Source: Lactobacillus sp. (GTDB lineage Bacteria; Bacillota; Bacilli; Lactobacillales; Lactobacillaceae). From it: a DNA stretch of 14,506 nt. Below the pieces are notes generated by a model. It had not been told where the DNA came from, did no database searches, and saw only the letters and a list, made by a program, of their open reading frames with translations. Shown here piece by piece: positions 1 through 6,037 of this stretch (positions are counted from its first letter, which is position 1; every line of letters starts with the position of its first letter). The stretch is from positions 1-14,506 of the forward strand of contig DMZB01000012.1 of the NCBI GenBank assembly GCA_003482405.1, written 5' to 3'. The translations under genes and the position numbers were made by a program.

Positions 1-14
1 AGATAAAGAAGTTT

Positions 15-47
15 AAGGGCCCTGATTTTTCAGTCAGGCGCCTTTTT
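15..47 (+). terminator. Rho-independent terminator of an upstream gene
   Basis: Arms 15-25 (AAGGGCCCTGA) and 34-44 (TCAGGCGCCTT) pair except for two central bases, around a T-rich loop, and a run of T follows. It probably ends a plus-strand gene lying left of the window. Confidence 0.7.
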
Positions 48-74
48 AATAGGTGATTTTATCTGAGTTGCAGG

Positions 75-86
75 TAATTAAGGGTT
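75..86. repeat. 12-bp inverted repeat, left copy (partner 419-430)
   Basis: TAATTAAGGGTT at 75-86 is the exact reverse complement of AACCCTTAATTA at 419-430. The second copy sits precisely where homology of the ABC ATPase relic stops and the greA stop codon begins. AATTAATG and GGTTAA words are also shared around both copies. The pair brackets the truncated gene and may be a rearrangement scar, although AT-rich sequence makes some of the match cheap. Confidence 0.5.
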
Positions 87-174
87 AATTAATGTTTGGT
101 TAACAGTTGATTTACAAGTAGGCGTCATAATGAATGATGTAAGGCGGAACTAACAGAATTAGGGGGAGAGGCAT

Positions 175-438
175 ATGGCAGAGACAGCATTGTCATTAAG
201 AAATGTGTCCAAAAGCTTTGGTCGTTTTCAAGCATTAAGCGATGTTAACCTCACCATTCATCGTGGCGATATTTACGGATTGATTGGTGAAAATGGCGCT
301 GGTAAAAGTACCATCATGCGTTTGGTCACGGGATTGTCACCATTGAAGGATGGCAAGATTACTTTGCTGGGACAAGATCGGGGCGCAGGGTATCAAAAAA
401 GGCTTGCCAGCATCGGCAAACCCTTAATTAACCATTAA
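175..438 (+). pseudogene. Truncated ABC transporter ATP-binding protein
   Basis: This is the N-terminal 87 residues of an ABC-2-type export ATPase, read from an ATG behind a GGGGGAGAGG ribosome binding site. Visible are the family's first strands (LSLRNVSKSFG) and a perfect Walker A, GENGAGKST, at about residues 39-47, followed by the usual TGL..L.DG.I...G stretch. Homology runs to RLASIG (about residues 77-82), after which the frame enters unrelated sequence and stops within seven codons. Q-loop, signature (LSGGQ), Walker B and H-loop are all absent; intact members are about 230-310 aa. No permease gene follows. The end abuts the 3' end of the oppositely oriented greA gene, so a deletion or inversion removed the rest. 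It cannot hydrolyse ATP as it stands. Confidence 0.85.
395..422 (-). terminator. greA terminator lying inside the ABC relic
   Basis: Read on the minus strand, GGTTTGCC (422-415), a six-base loop and GGCAAGCC (408-401) form an 8-bp stem with one G-U pair, followed directly by six U (400-395). It begins 5 bases past the greA stop codon. The same bases encode KRLASIGK of the ABC relic on the other strand. Confidence 0.8.
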
Positions 439-895
439 TTCGTGTAATTGTGACCTGATAATCGCCATTTGGTGCACTGACCGTCACGGTGTCGCCAACG
501 TGATGATTGATCATCGCTTGCCCTAACGGCGAGTCAAACGAAATTTTGTTGGCGTTCAAATCAGCTTCAAACTTACCAACGATTTGGTAGCTGTCAGTGT
601 CGTCTTCGTCGTCGAATTTCACTTCAACATGTTTGCCAACCTCGACTTGATCCGTTGTTTCAGGTGTAACCACTTCGGCATATTGAATTAGTTTGTTAAG
701 GTAACGCAACCGACTCTCTAAATGGCGTAAATCACGTTTGGCAGCGCTGTACTCCGCATTTTCGGATAAGTCGCCTAAAGCGCGTGCCTCCTGCAATTGC
801 TTAATTCGGTTGGGTCGGTCTAATTCCAGTCGTGTGATTTCCGCTTCGATTTGGTGATAGCCAGCAGGGGTCATTGAGTTTACGGTCAGTTGCAT
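428..895 (-). CDS. greA: GreA-family transcription elongation factor
   Basis: This 155-aa protein has the GreA layout: an N-terminal antiparallel coiled coil (about residues 8-75) with the acidic tip motif GDLSENAEY (D42 and E45 in the positions that hold the catalytic metal in RNA polymerase), then a C-terminal FKBP-like domain with ISFDSPLGQAM and GDTVTV. GreA enters the secondary channel of backtracked RNA polymerase and triggers transcript cleavage. The start is the ATG at 895, preceded by AGAAGGAAG eight bases away. A longer frame to 931 exists, but its ATG overlaps the -10 box, so it would not be transcribed. The sequence is less standard than the usual housekeeping GreA (acidic DDEDDTD loop, arginine-rich second helix), so it may be a second copy; the symbol is by family. 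It is monocistronic. Confidence 0.9.
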   Translation of the reverse strand: MQLTVNSMTPAGYHQIEAEITRLELDRPNRIKQLQEARALGDLSENAEYSAAKRDLRHLESRLRYLNKLIQYAEVVTPETTDQVEVGKHVEVKFDDEDDTDSYQIVGKFEADLNANKISFDSPLGQAMINHHVGDTVTVSAPNGDYQVTITRING

Positions 896-929
896 GTTCA
901 AACTTCCTTCTAACATGATTTCTGCCCAC

Positions 930-957
930 ATTATAGGCTATGGATCGCTATTCGTCA
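930..957 (-). promoter_or_regulatory. greA promoter
   Basis: On the minus strand there is a perfect -10 box TATAAT (935-930) with a weak -35 TGACGA (957-952), 16 bases apart. The predicted start of transcription near 923 gives a leader of about 28 nt containing the ribosome binding site, and it rules out the upstream ATG at 931 as start codon. Confidence 0.7.
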
Positions 958-1704
958 TCAAGCACGGAGATTTTCGCGCAGTTGATCAATGTGGGCGTCG
1001 ACTTCCATTTCACCACGGCGCATGGTCATGGAAGCTGTGTGAATCGTGCTACCGGGCCGATTGACCTTGTTGTAAATAACAACGGGGTTAAAGAGGAAGC
1101 GTTGTGCCCCGGCCTCATAGTCAGCCGTAAAAAGTAAGTCTTCAGCCAGCGTAAGGTGTGTATTGAACCGCAGTAACAAACGATTGATCACGCTCACCCG
1201 AAAAGCTTTGTTCCAAGTGTAGCCGCCGATTTGAGTACCGTGTTCGGTTGCTTCAGCTAACATATCATCCTGGCTGATTTCGTGCCAGCCTTTCAGACCA
1301 GCGACAGCCCCGCGCGCATAGCCACCCCATGTGTACCCAGCTGTAACGAGGTCCACGCCTGGTTGGCTCATGCCAGTGACAAACGTTTCCAGATAGTTTG
1401 GCTCCACAAGATCATCACCGTCAACGAAACAAATAATTGGTGCGTGTGCATGGTCGATGCCGTAGTTTCGGGCCGCTGATACGCCGCTACGCTCGGGTAA
1501 ATGTGCCGCGATGAATCGTGAGTCTTTTTGCGCCCAGTGTTCAACTAAACTGTTTGAACCGTCCGTCGAATGATCATCGACCATGATGACTTCAAAGTTG
1601 CTCAGTGTTTGCCGCGCTAAGCTAGATAAACATGGGTCAAGGTAGTTGCCAAGGTTGTAAATGGTGACTACGGCTGTGATGTCTGGTGTTCGATTTTCAC
1701 TCAT
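958..1704 (-). CDS. Family 2 glycosyltransferase
   Basis: A 248-aa single-domain GT-A fold enzyme. The N-terminus has the nucleotide-sugar binding signature VVTIYNLGNYLDPCLSSL (from about residue 12) and VDDHSTDGS (about 42-50). SAARNYGID (about 76-84) and the metal-binding FVDGDD (D95, D97, D98) follow, then a likely catalytic base in LAED (E188/D189). Such enzymes transfer a sugar from a UDP- or similar donor to cell-wall polysaccharide, teichoic acid or lipid acceptors on the cytoplasmic face. There is no membrane segment and no polysaccharide cluster nearby, so donor and acceptor are unknown. The start ATG has AGGAGGG (1720-1714) upstream. It is transcribed divergently from GntR-1, with 136 bp between the start codons. 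Confidence 0.9.
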   Translation of the reverse strand: MSENRTPDITAVVTIYNLGNYLDPCLSSLARQTLSNFEVIMVDDHSTDGSNSLVEHWAQKDSRFIAAHLPERSGVSAARNYGIDHAHAPIICFVDGDDLVEPNYLETFVTGMSQPGVDLVTAGYTWGGYARGAVAGLKGWHEISQDDMLAEATEHGTQIGGYTWNKAFRVSVINRLLLRFNTHLTLAEDLLFTADYEAGAQRFLFNPVVIYNKVNRPGSTIHTASMTMRRGEMEVDAHIDQLRENLRA

Positions 1705-1786
1705 GATGTTTTTCCCTCCTCAAACTCATTCGTTTGACATGATGATACGAGGAAAGGGTGGAAAAGGGGTGGATTTATACTTACTG

Positions 1787-1822
1787 TTGGAAAAGCTAAT
1801 GTTTTATTGTATACTGTATACA
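1787..1822 (+). promoter_or_regulatory. GntR-1 promoter with overlapping GTATAC operator
   Basis: TTGGAA (1787-1792), a 17-base spacer and TATACT (1810-1815) make a good vegetative promoter. The palindrome TGTATAC-T-GTATACA (1808-1822) covers the -10 box and the expected start site, as expected for autorepression by a FadR-type GntR protein. That GntR-1 binds here is inferred from position and symmetry. Confidence 0.75.
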
Positions 1823-1840
1823 TTAAAAGGAGATGATCAT

Positions 1841-2503
1841 ATGCCAATCCCGACGAAGGCCCCTTTAATGAAAACCAACGCGAAAGAACTCGTGTATGAC
1901 CAAATTCGTGAATGGATTATCGATGGCACATTGGAACCAAACGAATGGATTACGGAAGCTGAGTTGTCCTCAGCAATTGACACGAGCCGGACACCAGTTC
2001 GCGAGGCCATGCAACGTTTATCAAATGACGGTCTGGTAGTGATGCAAAATGGGTTAACCACGCGCGTCGCACCGTTAGAGACACAAGATGTTGCCGCAAT
2101 TTACTATCCGTTAGCCTCCATTGAAGGACTCGCGGCTAAGCTAGCAGCTGATCGGGTGACTTCTCAAGAAATCGATAGACTGACAGAGATTGATAAAGGC
2201 TATCAACGGGCACTACGTCGCGGATCGTTACGTTTGGAAATCAAACGTGATCGTGAGTTTCATGCAGCCATTCTGGAAATTGCGGATAACGGATTTGTTA
2301 CGAAGTTTGCCAATCACATGTACAGTCACGTGACTCGTTTTGAGACGTACTTTTTTGAGCAGCAAGGTCATGGCATGACGATGAATGAACGCAGTCACGC
2401 CAATATTATTGCGGCGCTACGTGCGCATCAACCGGAGTTGGCAGCGCAAGCGATGTCGCTGGACTGGCTGGAAACAATGCAGAAGATTAAAGCGTCATTT
2501 TAG
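1841..2503 (+). CDS. GntR-family regulator, FadR/FCD type (GntR-1)
   Basis: A 220-aa transcription factor. Residues 14-78 form the GntR winged helix (QIREWIIDGTLEP, SRTPVREAMQRLSNDGLV, TRVAPL wing), and residues 84-215 form an all-helical FCD effector domain. The FCD metal ligands are D137, H141 and H186; the usual final histidine is replaced by aspartate (D208 in LDWLET), exactly as in GntR-2. The start at 1841 follows AAAAGGAGATGATCAT; a longer frame to 1661 runs back through the promoter and is rejected. No co-directional target gene follows: it converges on a toxin-antitoxin pair and diverges from a glycosyltransferase. The likely ligand is a small carboxylate or sugar acid, unknown here. 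Confidence 0.92.
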   Translation: MPIPTKAPLMKTNAKELVYDQIREWIIDGTLEPNEWITEAELSSAIDTSRTPVREAMQRLSNDGLVVMQNGLTTRVAPLETQDVAAIYYPLASIEGLAAKLAADRVTSQEIDRLTEIDKGYQRALRRGSLRLEIKRDREFHAAILEIADNGFVTKFANHMYSHVTRFETYFFEQQGHGMTMNERSHANIIAALRAHQPELAAQAMSLDWLETMQKIKASF

Positions 2504-2519
2504 TTTGAATTATCATAAA

Positions 2520-2558
2520 ACAACAACGCCACTTTCGATATGGAGGTGGCGTTGTTGT
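2520..2558. terminator. Bidirectional terminator between GntR-1 and toxin-antitoxin locus 1
   Basis: A perfect 13-bp stem pairs ACAACAACGCCAC (2520-2532) with GTGGCGTTGTTGT (2546-2558). On the minus strand it continues into TTTTATGATAATT, a better U-tract than on the plus strand, so it chiefly ends the toxin transcript while also serving GntR-1. Confidence 0.8.
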
Positions 2559-2565
2559 GAAGGAA

Positions 2566-2913
2566 CTAGTAGGTTGCCTGAATCCGTTCTGGGTAAGTAT
2601 CAATAAACTTGGCTAGCCTGATTAAATCAGATTTTGATAGTGTTCCCACGTATTTTTCGTGGATAAGTGAGTTCACTGAAACTTCCTTTGCAGATAGAAT
2701 ATCGATATAAGATTGTTTCTTTAGACCTGCTGCTCTCCACTCTTGAATTGGATAGTATTGCGCCTTAACAGCTTTAGACTTTTTAACGTATTGTGAAGTG
2801 ATGTTGTCTAGAATAGCAACTAGTAATCCAGAGTAGGCAATTTTAACGACATAACGATTTTTTACGCCAGATCCATCATCAAAGGTTACCGGCATGTAGT
2901 AGATGTCACCCAT
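2566..2913 (-). CDS. PemK/MazF-like toxin of a type II toxin-antitoxin pair
   Basis: A 115-aa protein of MazF/PemK size. It starts GDIYYMPVTF and has the family's RYVVKI strand (R20 onward), then ILDNITSQY, QYYPIQEW and KQSYIDI, which I recognise from PemK-like toxins of lactobacilli. Members are sequence-specific endoribonucleases that cleave mRNA when freed from the antitoxin. The gene follows the antitoxin by 3 bp, so translation is probably coupled; the toxin ribosome binding site (AGAAAGG) lies in the antitoxin's last codons. The fit is to the lactobacillar subgroup rather than classic MazF, and catalytic activity is inferred from family and context. Confidence 0.75.
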   Translation of the reverse strand: MGDIYYMPVTFDDGSGVKNRYVVKIAYSGLLVAILDNITSQYVKKSKAVKAQYYPIQEWRAAGLKKQSYIDILSAKEVSVNSLIHEKYVGTLSKSDLIRLAKFIDTYPERIQATY

Positions 2914-2916
2914 GGT

Positions 2917-3234
2917 CTAAGAACCTTTCTTTTTGACGTGGAAAACGTGTTCTTTTTTGTCGTATGTCATCTGTTCTACGCCATTGCCATACTTATTCGT
3001 TAAATCAAGGCTTTTTTGTCCCATTGTTTGGAGAAGTTTGTCTTCCCGATATTGTTTTAGTTCAGAAATCATGTTTTGAAAGGTGCTGTAATCTGTAATC
3101 ACAACACTTGGTTGGTTATTACTGGTGACGTAAATGTTGTCGCCTGTTTCTTGTGCTGTCTTGACGACTTTTCGCCAATGTTTAGTGACTTCAGTGCTCG
3201 AGATAATAGAACTGTCGGTGCCGATTTTCATCAT
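2917..3234 (-). CDS. Phd/YefM-like antitoxin
   Basis: A 105-aa protein whose N-terminal half matches the Phd/YefM antitoxin fold: SSTEVTKHWRKVVKTAQETG (about residues 11-30), then IYVTSNNQPSVVITDYSTF and a helical ISELKQYRED segment. The rest is a charged tail (YDKKEHVFHVKKKGS) of the kind that wraps around the toxin. It would neutralise the downstream toxin and, as a dimer, repress the operon. The start is taken as the first of two ATGs at 3234; a longer frame to 3285 reaches back into the -10 region. The upstream purine-rich GGAAAGAGAG is a mediocre ribosome binding site about 11 bases away. Confidence 0.75.
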   Translation of the reverse strand: MMKIGTDSSIISSTEVTKHWRKVVKTAQETGDNIYVTSNNQPSVVITDYSTFQNMISELKQYREDKLLQTMGQKSLDLTNKYGNGVEQMTYDKKEHVFHVKKKGS

Positions 3235-3270
3235 TCTTATTTCATCTCTCTTTCCGCTTGTGATAGAAGA

Positions 3271-3306
3271 ATTATATAATATCAAGTGCTTAATTACACG
3301 TATAAT
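3271..3306 (-). promoter_or_regulatory. Toxin-antitoxin 1 promoter and candidate operator
   Basis: On the minus strand a perfect -10 TATAAT (3276-3271) has TGTAAT as -35 (3298-3293), 16 bases apart. The -35 lies in a near-perfect palindrome at 3293-3306 (ATTACACGTATAAT, 12 of 14 bases symmetric), a plausible binding site for the antitoxin or the complex. Only the promoter match is direct; operator function is inferred. Confidence 0.6.
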
Positions 3307-3348
3307 GGTCTGAATAATTATACATAGAATTATGAAGCTTCAATGTTT

Positions 3349-4425
3349 TTAATTCTTTTCACCATACGCTTTCCCAGTATACGTGATCTTTCCAGGTTCC
3401 CGTCCAAACACGGCCGCGTATTCGGCCAGACGGCGCTTTATCAGCCGTTTGCGCTGTTGGTTGATGATTTTGTACGCATCTACAGTGGCATTCAGTTTAG
3501 TGGACGTTAATTGATAGCGCCATGTCCCATACAGGTCGCCGTTAATGAGAATCACCGGTTCGATTTGACCACCAGTGTGCCAAATCTTCTTTTGATGTTT
3601 GCTGGTAATCCATGTCTTATCCGCGTAGCCAATGAGCAGGGGGTCAAACTTGCAGAGCATGATCAGTTCAGGCATGTCCGCGGTTGGTGTTTTTGTTGGT
3701 CCATAATAGGTTTTGCCGTCGTGTTCAAACGTTGTTAAGCCACTCAAGTCCATTTCAGTGAGGTGCAATGCCGTTTGCGATAAGCCAGCGAAGTGCGCGT
3801 AGTCTTGCATCGTTGCCGGACCGTAAGCAGTAAAATAAGCCTTTGCATAACGTTGAAGAGTTGGCAAAAGCGGTCGATGCGGTGTTGGTGGGCACGCGGT
3901 GAAACTGGTGTTAGTCGCTGCAATTGCTGGCAAGTAAAGGCGACCATGCATGGATTCGTCTAGTAATAGCGCACTCCAAGTAAAGAGGATTTTCGCTTGA
4001 TCTCCGAATTCTTCGAAGAGTTCATCACGTGTGAACTGGGGATGGTCGTGACCAAACTGATGGAAGTGATTGAACGCCTCGTCAGGATCGAGATTATTTT
4101 CTTGTAAGTGTTTGACAACCCAAGTGTCACGATCACCAAAGATTGTCACAAATGTCTGCCACGAACGCTGAGTAAACAAATGAAGTGTTTGGCGATTGCC
4201 CCAAGCCTTCACAATGGGGGAGTCTTGGACAGCGGCTTCGAAGGCAGCTGGGTCAGCATTTGCCATCCGATTGTACAGGTTAAGCAACGCGGCGTTGCCA
4301 TATTGTGCCTGAATGCCGAGCAGGTGATCGACTGTCTCGGCCGGTGTTTTGACTACAGGATTAACCAGTAAACTATTTTGTAACCGCTGGTGGCGGATTT
4401 CCGTTTGCGTAATTGTGTCTGTCAT
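3349..4425 (-). CDS. AlkZ/YcaQ-type winged-helix DNA glycosylase (HTH_42 family)
   Basis: A 358-aa protein, full length for the HTH_42 (formerly DUF1006) family. The N-terminus reads RHQRLQNSLL, then LLGIQAQYGNAALLNLYNR, where Q39-A-Q41 is the Q-x-Q motif that in AlkZ carries the base-excision activity; YcaQ/AlkX has Q-x-D instead. Further family blocks are KAWGNRQTLHLF, a central winged-helix part (YAKAYFTAYGPATMQDYAHFAGLS), LCKFDPLLIGYADK and the C-terminal VILINGDLYGTWRY. Members excise bulky or crosslinked N-alkylpurines. It starts at an ATG seven bases after AAGGGA, 41 bp behind an unknown gene on the same strand, so the two probably form an operon. No toxin-biosynthesis genes are nearby, so self-resistance is not suggested. 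No clear terminator separates it from the antitoxin promoter. Confidence 0.85.
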   Translation of the reverse strand: MTDTITQTEIRHQRLQNSLLVNPVVKTPAETVDHLLGIQAQYGNAALLNLYNRMANADPAAFEAAVQDSPIVKAWGNRQTLHLFTQRSWQTFVTIFGDRDTWVVKHLQENNLDPDEAFNHFHQFGHDHPQFTRDELFEEFGDQAKILFTWSALLLDESMHGRLYLPAIAATNTSFTACPPTPHRPLLPTLQRYAKAYFTAYGPATMQDYAHFAGLSQTALHLTEMDLSGLTTFEHDGKTYYGPTKTPTADMPELIMLCKFDPLLIGYADKTWITSKHQKKIWHTGGQIEPVILINGDLYGTWRYQLTSTKLNATVDAYKIINQQRKRLIKRRLAEYAAVFGREPGKITYTGKAYGEKN

Positions 4426-4466
4426 TTGGGTTCCCTTAGAGAGTGTAGTATCAAAATATAGCGTGT

Positions 4467-5030
4467 TTAACCGCGAATGTTCACGGTGCCGTGACGTTTA
4501 CACAGGTAGCTGGTGATGTCGTGGTAGTTATGCCACGGCGTTTCGTTGTCGTCGGGTTTTGTCAGCAGGTCCATCACGTGAACGCCCCAGTCGTTTTCAG
4601 TGTGAGCGACGCCGCCGGTTGGATAGACGTCGAGGAGCTGATTCGTATCGCGACAGATGGTGTAATACGCGATTAAGTCGTTAGCGTTTTTGATGGCATA
4701 TAGTTGGTCGTTACTTTGATGCTTGATTAATAACGGCCGCGCAGTTAATTCAGTTGCTGCTTGTCGTTTGAGTCGGGCAAACGTCGCGCCGTGTTGCTCG
4801 TATATAATGTCAGTCAGTAGTACGGTCCGATCACCATGGGTCACCTGCAACACGTGAACATGATGAGCACTTAATGGGTGACTGGCAGGTAAAACAGTCA
4901 CTAACCACAGCGAATCACGGGTTCGAATGTGGGCTTGATGTGTGCCAAATAGACGAATATGTGCGTCATCAGTGGTTATTTTATCAGCGATGAATTGATT
5001 CAGGACGGTGTCCAGTGATGTAAACAACAT
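4467..5030 (-). CDS. Hypothetical protein upstream of the AlkZ-like gene
   Basis: A 187-aa soluble-looking protein that I do not recognise. It has no signal peptide, membrane segment or obvious catalytic motif. It is rich in histidine, aspartate and threonine, with alternating strand and helix character (LWLVTVLPASHPL, VHVLQVTHGDRTVLLTDIIYE), a central basic stretch (FARLKRQAATEL) and a C-terminal part with YPTGGVAHTENDWGVHVMDL. The start is convincing: GGAGG five bases before an ATG. The AlkZ-like glycosylase gene follows after 41 bp in the same direction, so a link to DNA damage or base repair is possible but is only inference. It is divergent from GntR-2, sharing a 92-bp intergenic region that holds the GTATA-type operator. 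Confidence 0.7.
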   Translation of the reverse strand: MLFTSLDTVLNQFIADKITTDDAHIRLFGTHQAHIRTRDSLWLVTVLPASHPLSAHHVHVLQVTHGDRTVLLTDIIYEQHGATFARLKRQAATELTARPLLIKHQSNDQLYAIKNANDLIAYYTICRDTNQLLDVYPTGGVAHTENDWGVHVMDLLTKPDDNETPWHNYHDITSYLCKRHGTVNIRG

Positions 5031-5084
5031 TTTGCCTCCATTCTAACATGTGATAGTCAAAAATCGTGTTGTTGCGTGAGTTAG

Positions 5085-5099
5085 TGTATAGTGTATGTA
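5085..5099 (+). promoter_or_regulatory. GTATA-type operator upstream of GntR-2
   Basis: TGTATAGTGTATGTA matches the GntR-1 operator at 12 of 15 positions and sits 24 bp before the GntR-2 start, in the region shared with the divergent 187-aa gene. A TATAGT and a TATGTA lie inside it as possible -10 boxes (the latter with TTGCGT at 5072-5077, 16 bases away). I cannot settle the promoter. Confidence 0.5.
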
Positions 5100-5122
5100 A
5101 CTTTACAAATGAGGTGGAAAAT

Positions 5123-5797
5123 ATGCCAATTCCAAAGAGTCAGCCCGTCAAACGTGACACTGCGACAGATCGCGCATATCAGCAAATCCGTAGCTGGTTG
5201 ATCGATGGGACATTAGAGCCAGGTGAAAAGCTTGCCGAGACAGCCCTGGCTGACGCGATTTCAATTAGTCGGACGCCGGTGCGTGAGGCTTTACAACGTT
5301 TGGCAAACGACGGATTTGTCGTCATGAACACGGGTCAAGTAACTCGCGTTGCACCGTTGTATCAAGACGATGTGGCCACATTATATGAACCAATGGCCGC
5401 TATTGAAGGCTTGGCTGCACAATTAATGGTTGGTAAAATCACCACGGCACAACGAGATCAACTACAGAAACTCGATTCACGGCTGACAACGGCACTACAC
5501 AAACAAAATGTTGATGCAGAATTAAAGGTTGATCGCGCGTTTCATGACCAGGTATTGGCGGTCGCCGACAATCCGTATTTAACTCAGTTCAGTAACTTTT
5601 TATATAGTCATATTTTGCGGTTTGAAACCTATTTCTTTAGCCATCATGATGCCAATATTGACATCAATGGGCGTCAGCATGAAGCCTTGTTACGTGCTAT
5701 CGACCAGCACGATGCAGAGGCCGCTAAGCAGGCACTGACAAGCGACTGGCTGGAAACGATGACTCAGATTCAACATGCACAGGAACAAGATAATTAG
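5123..5797 (+). CDS. GntR-family regulator, FadR/FCD type (GntR-2)
   Basis: A 224-aa paralogue of GntR-1: the two align end to end without gaps at about 105 of 220 positions by hand count, starting MPIP and ending around SDWLETM. The winged helix is at residues 15-78 (QIRSWLIDGTLEPGE, SRTPVREALQRLANDGFV) and the FCD domain at 84-215 with D137, H141, H186 and D208 in place of the last histidine. The start at 5123 follows GAGGTGG; a longer frame to 5066 crosses the operator and is rejected. It diverges from the 187-aa/AlkZ-like operon, the best candidate target, and converges on a second, broken toxin-antitoxin locus. The ligand is unknown. Confidence 0.92.
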   Translation: MPIPKSQPVKRDTATDRAYQQIRSWLIDGTLEPGEKLAETALADAISISRTPVREALQRLANDGFVVMNTGQVTRVAPLYQDDVATLYEPMAAIEGLAAQLMVGKITTAQRDQLQKLDSRLTTALHKQNVDAELKVDRAFHDQVLAVADNPYLTQFSNFLYSHILRFETYFFSHHDANIDINGRQHEALLRAIDQHDAEAAKQALTSDWLETMTQIQHAQEQDN

Positions 5798-5806
5798 TTA
5801 ATTTTA

Positions 5807-5826
5807 GCATATTGTATACGATGTGC
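5807..5826. promoter_or_regulatory. Orphan GTATAC palindrome downstream of GntR-2
   Basis: A 20-bp sequence reading GCAyATyGTATACrATrTGC is symmetric about GTATAC at 16 of 20 positions, every mismatch being a transition. It lies 10 bp past the GntR-2 stop and before the terminator, with no plus-strand gene after it. It resembles the FadR-type sites elsewhere in the window. Its function is unknown. Confidence 0.45.
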
Positions 5827-5838
5827 AACAAATATAAT

Positions 5839-5892
5839 AAAAGGACTCAATAATTATTAGACATTTTCGTCTAACAATCATTGGGTCCTTTT
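5839..5892. terminator. Long bidirectional terminator between GntR-2 and toxin-antitoxin locus 2
   Basis: Arms 5839-5862 and 5869-5892 form a 24-bp stem with three non-Watson-Crick positions, flanked by AAAA and TTTT, around the loop ATTTTC. Two of the three odd pairs become G-U on the minus strand and one on the plus strand, so both transcripts can fold it. Confidence 0.85.
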
Positions 5893-5912
5893 GGCTTCTT
5901 TTTGAAGCGTTA

Positions 5913-6037
5913 TTAAATTGTTTGGATGATGTTATTGAGTACTTGTGATAAAAGATCTTGGGGCAATGACTCAACAAATATTGGTTGTCTCTCTAAATAA
6001 TCGAATGATTTCAGTTGTTCAGTGAAAATAGTGCCAT
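5913..6037 (-). pseudogene. Remnant of a MazF/PemK-type toxin
   Basis: Codons from 6035 down to the stop at 5913 encode GTIFTEQLKSFDYLERQPIF and a further 20 residues, which is the characteristic C-terminal end of lactobacillar MazF-like toxins (about 115 aa when whole). The N-terminal two-thirds, including the RP..V strand and catalytic residues, are missing. The expected start codon survives: antitoxin stop and toxin start overlap as TGATG (6039-6035). From that ATG the frame gives only MALFSLNN before a stop, because the C-terminal codons are in another frame. The simplest reading is an internal deletion of roughly 200-250 bp beginning at the start codon. A longer frame from 6128 fuses antisense-like codons to the remnant and looks fortuitous. 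Confidence 0.75.

Noticed and set aside
940..1479. Two 65-aa plus-strand frames opposite the glycosyltransferase
   Set aside because: Both are antisense to conserved glycosyltransferase motifs and lack ribosome binding sites.
1661..1840. N-terminal extension of GntR-1
   Set aside because: It would be translated from sequence upstream of and across the -35/-10 promoter; the ATG at 1841 has a strong ribosome binding site and gives the family's length.
3326..3350. TGAAGCTTCA palindrome followed by T5 near the end of the AlkZ-like gene, considered as a terminator
   Set aside because: The stem is at most five pairs with no loop, and the T-run is on the plus strand, whereas the adjacent genes are on the minus strand.
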